Below, in pieces: positions 37,266 through 45,108 of a stretch of 64,000 bases of DNA. The position numbers and the translations under genes were made by a program. Source of the stretch: Pontibacter korlensis. Lineage in GTDB: Bacteria; Bacteroidota; Bacteroidia; Cytophagales; Hymenobacteraceae. Under the pieces are notes generated by a model, which was not told where the DNA came from, did not search any database, and saw only the letters and a program-made list of their open reading frames with translations. The DNA lies in assembly GCF_000973725.1 (NCBI RefSeq), contig NZ_CP009621.1, positions 3,651,001 through 3,715,000 of the forward strand, in the 5' to 3' direction. Each line of letters begins with the position of its first letter. Positions within the stretch are counted from its first letter, which is position 1.

Positions 37266-40200
37266 ATGGCTATGATCAAACTTTATCCCGGGCTACTCCT
37301 GCGTACGCCTGCCTACCCCTATACTGCCTACGCGACGGCAGATTTAAGCTCGCTGGTTCAAGACCCTTATTTTCAGGCGGCCCTTCAGCTGGCCAGCCGC
37401 TCCCTTTTCCAGGTATTAGAGAGTACATCGTTCCACTATGAGGCCCTGCCCCCGAAAGCAAAAGCAAGCCTGCAGAAATACCTGAACAGGATGTGCTTCC
37501 GTCCCACGCCATTCGGTCTTTTCTCCGGTTTCTCCGTCGCCTCCTGGGGAGCTGCCACAGGGCAGCCCCTCCAGCTGGAAGAGGAGGCATCTCAGGTGCA
37601 CCTCAGCCTGGCATTTGCCGATACCTTGCGCTTGGCGGAGAAGCTATTAACAGAGGAGTTGGCTCCCTACCTGCGCTACAGACTGAACCCATCGCTTTAT
37701 AAGGTGCAGGGTGGTTATCGGTACCTACGGTTTGCTGAAGATGCGCAACAGCAGAGAAGGAAATTTTCCCTTGATAGCTTGGAAAGTGACCGATTGCTTC
37801 AGGAGGTGCTTCGGTTTTGCCTGAAGGGCTCTTCTAAGCAGGCCTTAGTGGACTTTGTCTCGTTTAGGGCGGCTGTGGAGGAAGAGGAGAGTAAGGCGTA
37901 TGTGGGGCAGCTGCTAGAAGAACAGGTGTTGGTCTCTGAGCTAGAAGTGAATATTACCGGGCAGGACTACCTGGAGCGCCTGCTCCATGTTTGCGCCGAG
38001 CATGGAATAGACACGCCAAGAAAGCGGCACTTGCAGGAATTACTGGAAGAGATTCGGGTGGCAGGAGAAACGAGCGCAGGTTTGCAGCAAGCCCTTGTAC
38101 GCTTACAAGCAGATGGAGGATACTCCAAGGGAACAGTCTATGCAAACCTGGAAAAAGGCTTAGCAGCAAACAGGCTGTGTGCCTCCTACCATAAGAAAAT
38201 CCTGGAGGCCTTGCGCTGCCTGCAGCGGCTGGTCCCGCAGGCAGCGCCTTCGGGGCTAAAAGAATTTGTCAGGGCTTTTGAGAAAAAATTTGAGGGACGC
38301 GCCGTTCCCCTGCTTGTGGCGCTTGACCCAGAACTTGGGATAGGGTATGAGGAACTCGCTGTCAGTTATCAGGTGCCGAAGCTGTTAGAAGGCCTTTCGT
38401 TAGATAATCCTGGAACGGAAAAACAGGTGGTGGAGTGGTCTGCAGCGCATGCGCTGCTACTGGATAAATGGCAGGCAGCCGGCACTTATCCTGCAGCTAT
38501 TCGTTTGACAGAGGAGGATATCGAAAAGCTTCCTGCCGGAGAAGGCAAAGGAGTATTGCCTCCAAGCACAGCGGTGCTGTTTCGGGTTTTGGGGGAGCAG
38601 GTTTACATCGAACAGGCAGGTGGCGTGAGTGCGACAGCATTGCTGGGTAGGTTTACGCCCCTGAGTGCGTCTGTGCAGGTTATGGCGCGGGAGATCGCGC
38701 AGGCTGAGGAGCAGGCTAACCCTGAGGTCGTTTTTGCTGAGATTGCCCATGTCTGTGATGCCCACACAGCCAACATTGACCGGCGTGCTGCCATAAGGTC
38801 TTATGAAATCCCGGTACTCGTGCAGTCCACGCTTCCCGAGGAGCGACAAATCCATCTGTCTGAGCTTTGGGTGCACGTGGAAAGGGGAGAGGTAGTATTA
38901 TGGTCCGTGCGCCTGCAAAAGGTGGTCGTGCCGCGCCTGGGGTCTGCCTTTAACTATGTCCGGGATGATCTGGCCGTGTTCCGCTTTCTGTGCGACCTGC
39001 AGTACCAGGGGCTGCACTGCAATTTCAGCCTGGATATGAGCCGCCTATTCCCTGGACTTGGTTATTATCCACGGGTGGAGTTCAAAGAGGCTATCCTGCA
39101 GCTGGCAAGCTGGCATCTTGGGAAGGAGCAGCTGGAGCGGATCTTTCAGGTGCCGACCGCTCTGCAACAAGAGCAGCTGATGCGTTTGGCCAAAGAGCTG
39201 CACTGGCCACCTTACCTGGCGCTGACGCAGCATGACCATCAACTGGTTTTTGATTTGGCGCAGGAGAAGGATCGCGTGCTGCTGCTCGACAACATCAAGG
39301 GCAAGGCAGAGGTGGCGCTTCGGGAGTTTCCCTTCGTTGGTGAAAAAGCGCCAGCGGTGAGAGATGGTGCCCATCAGCCCTACGTCCATCAGTTCCTGGC
39401 TGCCGCATATCATGACCAGCCGGTGTATAAGCACAGACCACATTCTTCTTCCAAGAGGAGACCCCTGATGAAGAGGCGGAAGCTTGTGCCGGGCGATGGT
39501 TGGCTGTACTTTAAAGTTTATTGTCATCCTTCCCGTGCTAACAGCATCCTGGCTGAGACACTAAACCCCCTGCTCAAGGGACTCGAAAAAGAAGGGGAGA
39601 TCACCCAATGGTTCTTTGTGCGCTACCGGGATCCTGCCTATCATTTGCGGGTACGGCTGTGCTTGGCAGCGGGAAAGGATGGAGCAGGAGACGTGCTGGG
39701 CAAGATGAGTCGTAAGCTGGGTATGCTCTTGCAGCAAGGTGCTGTCCGGGACTTTCAGTTGGCAGTGTACGAGCGGGAGCTGGAAAGGTACCATCCAGCC
39801 CTTATCGAGGCAGTGGAGCAGGTGTTCTGTGCCAGTAGTACCCTGGTGACAGCTTATATTAAAAGTACGCGTTTCTCAGAGTTTGATTACTCGTATTATC
39901 GCTTAGCTTTTGAAGGCATGGATACTATCCTAGACGCCTTCGGTCTGGATGTAGCCGGGAAGGTGGAGTTGCTGGGCCAGCTATATGCCTCCTTTTACAG
40001 AGAATTTGGTGAGACGAAAGAGCTTAAAATACAGTTAGCCTCCAAATACAGGGAAATCAGTAAGCTGCCGGGAGTTCTTCCAGGAGTTGGCAGTAAGGTT
40101 TTGTTACCCAAAGTAAAGTCAAGAAGCCTGCAGGCTCGCTTTAAAGAGACCTTAGTCTATGCGGCCCAACAGGCAAGGTTTCTCCCGCCAGGAAGAAAAA

Positions 40201-40349
40201 AGCACTTAATCTCTGACTTGATGCACATGCATTTGAACCGCCTGCTGATAGATCAGCCAAGGCAGCAGGAGCTGGTGCTGTACTATTGCCTTTGGAAGCA
40301 TTACCAGTCGGTTGCCGCTCGTCAGAAGCAATCAAAAGTCTCCTGCTAA
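37266..40349 (+). CDS. Full-length LanB-type lantibiotic dehydratase
   Basis: 1027 residues, standard for class I LanB. The N-terminal glutamylation domain includes FRPTPFGLFSGF (residues 78-89), a hallmark motif. The C-terminal elimination domain (SpaB_C/thiopeptide-type, about 740-1020) starts with WLYFKVYCHP and has FFVRYRDPAYHLRVRLCL. It uses Glu-tRNA to glutamylate Ser/Thr, then eliminates to dehydroamino acids. No LanC cyclase lies in the window, so lanthionine rings would need a remote or spontaneous cyclisation. The Thr-rich, Cys-free peptides B1 and B2 are the best local substrates (inference from leader type and neighbourhood). The start could also be the ATG two codons later. Confidence 0.93.
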   Translation: MAMIKLYPGLLLRTPAYPYTAYATADLSSLVQDPYFQAALQLASRSLFQVLESTSFHYEALPPKAKASLQKYLNRMCFRPTPFGLFSGFSVASWGAATGQPLQLEEEASQVHLSLAFADTLRLAEKLLTEELAPYLRYRLNPSLYKVQGGYRYLRFAEDAQQQRRKFSLDSLESDRLLQEVLRFCLKGSSKQALVDFVSFRAAVEEEESKAYVGQLLEEQVLVSELEVNITGQDYLERLLHVCAEHGIDTPRKRHLQELLEEIRVAGETSAGLQQALVRLQADGGYSKGTVYANLEKGLAANRLCASYHKKILEALRCLQRLVPQAAPSGLKEFVRAFEKKFEGRAVPLLVALDPELGIGYEELAVSYQVPKLLEGLSLDNPGTEKQVVEWSAAHALLLDKWQAAGTYPAAIRLTEEDIEKLPAGEGKGVLPPSTAVLFRVLGEQVYIEQAGGVSATALLGRFTPLSASVQVMAREIAQAEEQANPEVVFAEIAHVCDAHTANIDRRAAIRSYEIPVLVQSTLPEERQIHLSELWVHVERGEVVLWSVRLQKVVVPRLGSAFNYVRDDLAVFRFLCDLQYQGLHCNFSLDMSRLFPGLGYYPRVEFKEAILQLASWHLGKEQLERIFQVPTALQQEQLMRLAKELHWPPYLALTQHDHQLVFDLAQEKDRVLLLDNIKGKAEVALREFPFVGEKAPAVRDGAHQPYVHQFLAAAYHDQPVYKHRPHSSSKRRPLMKRRKLVPGDGWLYFKVYCHPSRANSILAETLNPLLKGLEKEGEITQWFFVRYRDPAYHLRVRLCLAAGKDGAGDVLGKMSRKLGMLLQQGAVRDFQLAVYERELERYHPALIEAVEQVFCASSTLVTAYIKSTRFSEFDYSYYRLAFEGMDTILDAFGLDVAGKVELLGQLYASFYREFGETKELKIQLASKYREISKLPGVLPGVGSKVLLPKVKSRSLQARFKETLVYAAQQARFLPPGRKKHLISDLMHMHLNRLLIDQPRQQELVLYYCLWKHYQSVAARQKQSKVSC

Positions 40350-40757
40350 CCATAGCAAAGTGTACTGTTATATTATAGGTTTACCCTTAACCGGTTTAGC
40401 CTCACGTGAGATGCACTTGAGCTATTCTGGTACATATGCCTTCTATGTATTGTATCGCCCTCTTACTTATATCATTAGAAAAGCTCAGTATGCATGTTTA
40501 ATCTTTTCTTGCCTAATTCAGACTTAGCTTTCACCATCCTTTTCAAGGATAGAGACATTCTAAAAGTAAAAATTGTATTATAGGCTATGCTAGAGCCAAG
40601 GGTATATAATATTTCAGCAATTAGCTTACTTTTATTGTGAGGTATTAAGCTTTACGAGAAATTATGGGAGTACTTTTAGAACAGTTGGAGCTTCACGACC
40701 TAATTTTCTGAAATCCTGAAGAGTCAGGTAAGGAATAGAGTATGTATCCCTGTTGAG
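40350..40757. other. Intergenic, 400 bp
   Basis: AT-rich sequence after lanB, no recognisable gene or precursor peptide. Confidence 0.35.
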
Positions 40758-41093
40758 CTATACTTCCGTGAAAGGCTTTAATGCATCTCCTCGGGTGTCC
40801 GCCAGTGGCAAGATAGGTTTTCCTTGACCTAATGCTATGACACCTGCTGTGTAGGTGCCTCCCACGCCTTCTATAAGTATGATCGCGTCTGCCATTTTTA
40901 TGCTTTCAGTCCATTCTTTTTCACCTGGGGCCACGACTACCAGTTTACCAGCAGGGAAGGCTGCTAACTTGTTCTCTACAACAACCTGGATTAAACAGAC
41001 TTCTAAAGGTATATCCTGCTCATCTAACGCAAAAGCGAAGGCTCTGGAGGAAATCTCATCTACACCCTTCCATCCGCAGGTTAGGGGGCATGT
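40758..41093 (-). pseudogene. SLOG/TIR-like Rossmann fragment
   Basis: An open frame of 112 codons without a start codon. It reads SRAFAFALDEQDIP, PAGKLVVVAPGEKEW, then MADAIILIEGVGGTYTAGVI followed by ALGQGKPILPL, a pattern seen in nucleotide- or NAD-binding SLOG/TIR-like Rossmann domains. The N-terminal half is missing (TAG at the 5' end), so it is probably a gene remnant. A role in nucleotide sensing or defence for the ancestor is speculative. Confidence 0.5.
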
Positions 41094-41139
41094 CTACTCC
41101 ACTACAAGTGATATTAGACTTTTACCTTGAAAAATTACA

Positions 41140-41865
41140 TCAAGGTAAGCGTTTACTTTTCCACAGCCGGGAATGCACCTCCGCCAGAAATTCGGCTCTG
41201 TAAATAGCGCCCAGGGGGATGGTATCTTTATTGTCCACGATAATCTGGTTGCCTTCCACCGCCCTGACATAAGGCGTATGCACAATATAGGACTTGTGCA
41301 CCCGCAGGAAGTGCTCTTTGGGCAGGTATGCCTCCATCTCCTTCATGGTCAGGTAGGTGACATGCTTGCCCTGCACGGTATGGATGCGGATGTAATTCTC
41401 CAGTGCCTCTACATACAGCACATCCTTTAAATCGATGCGCGTGACCCTTCCCTTTACTTCGCTTTTGATAAAGAAGTATTCCTGCTCCCGCTGGCTGGAG
41501 GCGGGGGTAGGTGTGTGCTGTATCCGCTGCACAGTCTTCAGGAAGCGCTCATAGGTGAAGGGCTTGAGCAGGTAATCCACTGCGTTCTTGTCAAAGGCCT
41601 GCAGGGCGTATGCCTCGTAGGCGGTGGTAAATACAATTCTGGAGTAGGGGCTGAGGAACTCTGCCAGTTCTACCCCGGAAAGCTGGGGCATGTCCACGTC
41701 AACAAACACCACTTGCGGGCTAATCTGGCCGGTACTGATAGCCTGTAGGGCTTGCAAAGGGTTGTCTGCAGAGCCCACCACGGCAAGCCCTGGGGTTTGT
41801 TCCACATAGCGCGCCAGGATCTGGATGGCATGGGCTTCGTCGTCTACAATATAACAGGTGATCAT
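41140..41865 (-). CDS. LytTR response regulator (module 1)
   Basis: 241 residues: receiver (1-120; acidic residues at VDDE near 8-10, phospho-acceptor Asp56 in FVDVDMP, Lys in YLLKPF) and a LytTR DNA-binding domain (about 135-238; VLYVEALENYIRIHT, FLRVHKSYIV). Its ATG overlaps the kinase stop (41862-41865), so the pair is translationally coupled. LytTR regulators usually bind paired direct repeats near promoters; a candidate pair lies beside the B1 precursor. It probably controls the divergent precursor and perhaps lanB. Confidence 0.94.
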   Translation of the reverse strand: MITCYIVDDEAHAIQILARYVEQTPGLAVVGSADNPLQALQAISTGQISPQVVFVDVDMPQLSGVELAEFLSPYSRIVFTTAYEAYALQAFDKNAVDYLLKPFTYERFLKTVQRIQHTPTPASSQREQEYFFIKSEVKGRVTRIDLKDVLYVEALENYIRIHTVQGKHVTYLTMKEMEAYLPKEHFLRVHKSYIVHTPYVRAVEGNQIIVDNKDTIPLGAIYRAEFLAEVHSRLWKSKRLP

Positions 41866-42926
41866 ATAGGTTTGATTTGAAGGTGTACCGTGTAGTAATG
41901 CTCGTCTTCCTGAATAACCAGGGACTGTTGTTCGGGGCCGTAGGCGTTCAACAGCCTGGTACGGGTGTTCTGCAGGCCCAGGTGATGCCCTCCTTTGACA
42001 TAGGAGGTTCTTTTCTTATTCCGGGTTTGGAAAGAAAGGGTGTTGTGCGCTACCTGAAGGCAGATACTGGCCGGGTAGGCCGGATCAGACAGGTCCCCGT
42101 GGCGGAATATGTTCTCTACCAGCGTGAGTAGGACCAGGGGCGGCAGCCGGAGCCCCTGCAGCTGCCCCTCTGCCTGGAGCTGGAGTTGCAGCGGGTGCTG
42201 GAAGCGGAGCTGGTTCAGGGCGATGTACTTGCGGATATGCTCCAACTCATGGGCTACGTCTGACTTGCCATCCTCGTGCAGCTGCGCCAGGGAGTGGCGC
42301 ATGACCTCTGAAAGTAGGAGCACCCCTTCCGTTGCCTTGGGAGACACATCGATTACTTGGTTGTAGAGGAAGTTGAGTGTGTTGAAAAGAAAGTGCGGAT
42401 TGATCTGCGCCTGCAGGTAGGCGTTTTGGGATTTAACTAGATCCTTTTCCAGCTCGGCCTTCTCTTTCTGAGCAGTGAGTTTTTCCACCTGCAGCTTGTT
42501 GATCGTCTTCATATTGTCGATCGTGCGTCCGACGAGCCAGTAGGTAGCACTCAGACCAAAAAAATAGAGGCCGCGCCAGAGATAGCTTAGGATGAACTTC
42601 TGCTCAAAAAGCAGGGGCTTGGGCAGGGGACGAAACAGGTTGTAAAGCCAATCAACCCCATATTGGAGGAGAATGTAAAGGCCCAGCTCCAATGGCAGGA
42701 GCAGTAAAAGCAGCCAGGGTGTTCTGCGAGGGTGGAAAGCGTAGGAAAGCACCACATGGGCATTCACATAGAACAGCAGGATGTTGAGCAGGTAGAAGCC
42801 CAGGTATTCCCACCAGTATACCCGCTGCGGAGTGGAGGTAAAGAAGATTATGGAGACCTCATAGGCAATAAATATGGCCCAGGCCAGAACATGTGTTCCT
42901 GCCCGGTGGAAGGGGAAGTGTGCCAT
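41862..42926 (-). CDS. LytS-like sensor histidine kinase (module 1)
   Basis: 354 residues with four hydrophobic helices (about 10-145), a coiled-coil linker and a His_kinase domain with QINPHFLFNTLNFLYNQV (His near 178) and an HATPase with LVENIFRHGD (N box) and HLGLQNTRTRL (G box). No large periplasmic domain is present, so sensing probably occurs within the membrane. It starts 144 bp from the divergent precursor B1. Kinases of this type with LytTR regulators control peptide-linked behaviours in other bacteria. The protein is clearly paralogous to the kinase at 56203-57399. Confidence 0.93.
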   Translation of the reverse strand: MAHFPFHRAGTHVLAWAIFIAYEVSIIFFTSTPQRVYWWEYLGFYLLNILLFYVNAHVVLSYAFHPRRTPWLLLLLLPLELGLYILLQYGVDWLYNLFRPLPKPLLFEQKFILSYLWRGLYFFGLSATYWLVGRTIDNMKTINKLQVEKLTAQKEKAELEKDLVKSQNAYLQAQINPHFLFNTLNFLYNQVIDVSPKATEGVLLLSEVMRHSLAQLHEDGKSDVAHELEHIRKYIALNQLRFQHPLQLQLQAEGQLQGLRLPPLVLLTLVENIFRHGDLSDPAYPASICLQVAHNTLSFQTRNKKRTSYVKGGHHLGLQNTRTRLLNAYGPEQQSLVIQEDEHYYTVHLQIKPI

Positions 42927-43004
42927 AGAAAAGTTTGTTATCGTGGGTTAGGGTCTACTCGCATACTCTTTTCAATATAGTGATATTTTTATGTAAAGAG
43001 GGGC

Positions 43005-43032
43005 TCCGTTTATCTAAATTTTTTCCGTTAAA
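43005..43032 (+). promoter_or_regulatory. Candidate LytTR direct-repeat site before precursor B1
   Basis: TCCGTTTAT (43005-43013) fits the LytTR consensus [TA][AC][CA]GTTN[AG][TG] fully; TCCGTTAAA (43024-43032) fits eight of nine. The gap is 10 bp rather than the usual 12-13. A -7-like TAAGTTTG lies at 43046-43053, 18 bp before the precursor ATG. Suggestive only. Confidence 0.35.
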
Positions 43033-43070
43033 GCACAGCCTGCTGTAAGTTTGTTTTAAAAGATTAAGTC

Positions 43071-43226
43071 ATGAAGAAAAAAGACAACAAACTCACACTC
43101 AATACCAAGACCCTGTTTGCTTTTAGATGGCAGGGCCTGATGGGAGATTTTACATCTACCGATCCCACCACGACGACGGTCACTATTACCACTTCCGCCA
43201 CCACGCTCACCGGTATTGCCCGTTAA
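43071..43226 (+). CDS. Cys-free Thr-rich precursor peptide B1
   Basis: A 51-residue peptide starting MKKKDNKLTLNTKTLFAF, a leader like those of Bacteroidota class I lanthipeptide precursors (LxLxxKT pattern). The C-terminal half, FTSTDPTTTTVTITTSATT and on to the end, has 14 Ser/Thr in 25 residues and no Cys. It should be a LanB substrate giving a dehydrobutyrine-rich peptide without lanthionine. It lies divergent from kinase module 1 and shares leader and STDPTT element with B2 (57440-57595). Too short to be found by ordinary gene-length cut-offs. Confidence 0.78.
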   Translation: MKKKDNKLTLNTKTLFAFRWQGLMGDFTSTDPTTTTVTITTSATTLTGIAR

Positions 43227-43262
43227 GCTACCTTCTTTCATCATTCACAAAGGAGGTGTCAG

Positions 43263-43871
43263 ATGCAGATGAATCAACTGATACAGGCTCTCATTGTAGG
43301 GCCCGTACCCAGGGAGCTGAAAGCCATAGGCGTGTTGGAGAAGCTTGATACCTACCTTTCAGATACGCTGGCGGAGAGCCAGTTTGCTCAGCGGCAGCTG
43401 TTGCTGAGCGCAGGGCAGGTTCCGGAGCATCTTTATTACGTTCGTCAAGGAATAGTGCGGGGGTATTATTATGATGATGCCTCTGGTCGGGCTATTACTT
43501 TGTTTTTATGGAATGAAGCTTCCTGGGCTGTGCCGTTACAACCTTTTTTTGACCGCAGGCCTTCGGACCTATACTTGGAGGTGATGCCCGAGAGCATACT
43601 CCTGTCCCTGTCTTATAATCAAGTCATCAAATTGGTGGAGCTACTGCCTGCCACTGAAATCCTACTACGAGGACTGATTTTGAATTATTGCGCCTTTCAT
43701 AAAAAGCGCACGAAGGACCTGCTGACGCGCTCTGCCTGGGAACGCTACATCGACCTGCTGCAGACCCACCCCCGGATTGAGCAGAAAGTCTCTAAAGAGG
43801 TGATTTCCTCTTACCTAGGCGTGACACCTCAGTCGCTGAGCCGGCTGATACGCGAGAACGGCCATCCTTAG
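43263..43871 (+). CDS. Crp/Fnr family regulator
   Basis: 202 residues: cyclic-nucleotide-binding-like N-terminal beta-roll (about 30-125; LSAGQVPEHLYYVRQGIVRG) and a C-terminal winged HTH (about 155-200; VSKEVISSYLGVTPQSLSRL), the form usual in Bacteroidota Crp-like proteins. The Arg/Ser pair needed for cAMP is not obvious, so ligand is unknown. A strong Shine-Dalgarno-like AAAGGAGGTG (43249-43258) precedes the ATG, unusual for this phylum. It follows precursor B1 by 36 bp and may be co-transcribed. Confidence 0.9.
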   Translation: MQMNQLIQALIVGPVPRELKAIGVLEKLDTYLSDTLAESQFAQRQLLLSAGQVPEHLYYVRQGIVRGYYYDDASGRAITLFLWNEASWAVPLQPFFDRRPSDLYLEVMPESILLSLSYNQVIKLVELLPATEILLRGLILNYCAFHKKRTKDLLTRSAWERYIDLLQTHPRIEQKVSKEVISSYLGVTPQSLSRLIRENGHP

Positions 43872-44065
43872 CAGCTTCAGCCTTATCCTTTGTTTCCTCA
43901 TTTCGAAACATATAATACTGCCTTTCATAACATTGGGTAAACAGTTTTGGAAATCCGTGTAACTACCTTTACATCAGGCTCTCAACGGACGGTGTGATGG
44001 TGACAGGCAAGTCATGCACGACAGCAAGTGCCGTGGGCCTATGAAAGCTAAACGCACACAGCAGC

Positions 44066-44545
44066 ATGAAAAAAGTGAAGAACCGCTTAACCTGGATAAA
44101 GCTATTCCTGATCACGCTTTGGGTGTATGCGGCAGTGAGCAAGTTGCTCGAGGTGGAGGTTTTTGCTGCGCAGCTTGAACGGCAGCCTTTGCCCTTCTGG
44201 CTAGCCTCCCATCTGGTTTGGGCACTGCCTGTCGCTGAGCTGTTGGTAGCAGGGCTGCTAGTTTTTCGGCGCTTTGAACTGGCGGGGCTTTGGTTCTCTT
44301 TAGGGCTGATGCTGCTTTTTACCGGTTATGTGGCCTTGGCTGTATGGGGTGTTTGGCAGGACTTGCCCTGTGCCTGTGGTGGGGTACTCAGCCAACTGGG
44401 CTGGCAGGAGCACCTAGTGTTTAACCTGCTGTTCACCGTGCTGGCGGGCTATGGACTTTCCCTATGTATGAAGCGAAAAGGAAGAGGTGAGGTCGGGAGA
44501 GCTTCCTCTTCAGGTGCGGCGGCCTACCGAAGTGGCGGCAGATAA
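44066..44545 (+). CDS. MauE/DoxX-like membrane protein
   Basis: 159 residues with four membrane helices of the MauE (methylamine utilisation, DoxX-related) type, with a conserved PVAELLVAGLLVF segment in helix 2 and a DLPCACGG Cys pair between helices 3 and 4. MauE proteins are linked to disulfide handling of exported proteins. It is followed 30 bp later by a DUF6520 gene, a pairing common in Bacteroidota, and lies close to TlpA- and DsbD-like genes, which supports a thiol-redox role. The last 20 residues are Arg/Ser-rich and cytosolic. Confidence 0.87.
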   Translation: MKKVKNRLTWIKLFLITLWVYAAVSKLLEVEVFAAQLERQPLPFWLASHLVWALPVAELLVAGLLVFRRFELAGLWFSLGLMLLFTGYVALAVWGVWQDLPCACGGVLSQLGWQEHLVFNLLFTVLAGYGLSLCMKRKGRGEVGRASSSGAAAYRSGGR

Positions 44546-44574
44546 TCATTTTCACAAATCTAAAATATTCAACC

Positions 44575-44859
44575 ATGAAAAAACTTAAAGTGAATTTCCT
44601 CGCGCTGGCTGCTGTGTTGGTAGCAGGCGGCACCATGGCCTTCAGCGCGCCAGCCACTCTTCAGTCAGGTTGGTACCTGGTAGAAGGAGACGCCATCGGC
44701 AATCCGACGGCTGGACCGAGCGGTGATTGCGAAACCACCAATATCAAAGAGCTTTGCATGGTGCAGCTAAGGCTGAATGCAAACGAACCGATCCCAGAGA
44801 CGGTGCCTGAGGCTGAAGCCAACGGTCAGGTAATCGATAAAGCTTATCGCCAATTCTAA
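44575..44859 (+). CDS. DUF6520 family secreted protein
   Basis: 94 residues with a typical Bacteroidota DUF6520 N-terminus (MKKLKVNFLALAAVLVAGGT) that forms a signal peptide ending near AFSAP. The mature part has two Cys (in SGDCETTN and KELCMVQ) that could form a disulfide, which fits the MauE-like neighbour. The function of the family is unknown. It is expressed with the MauE gene (30 bp gap). Confidence 0.85.
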   Translation: MKKLKVNFLALAAVLVAGGTMAFSAPATLQSGWYLVEGDAIGNPTAGPSGDCETTNIKELCMVQLRLNANEPIPETVPEAEANGQVIDKAYRQF

Positions 44860-45108
44860 GGGCTAGCTTTAGTCAACCAAGCAGGTACGCTGGGCTGTAT
44901 GCATGACGGCCTGGGGTACCTGTTTTGCTTTGGGGACATAGACTGCCGGGGGAGCAGGAAAAAGTACATGGAAAAGGCGCCCCGGCAAAACCTGGACGCC
45001 TTTTATACAACCAAAACTCACCTTAAACTATCTTTTCGGGCTGCTAAGGGAAGGAGGGAGGCCGGTACAATGACCTGCCCCCACAACCAACACAAACACT
45101 AGCTCTCA
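44860..45108. other. Convergent intergenic region
   Basis: About 250 bp between the rightward DUF6520 gene and the leftward DsbD gene; no coding feature supported. Confidence 0.35.
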
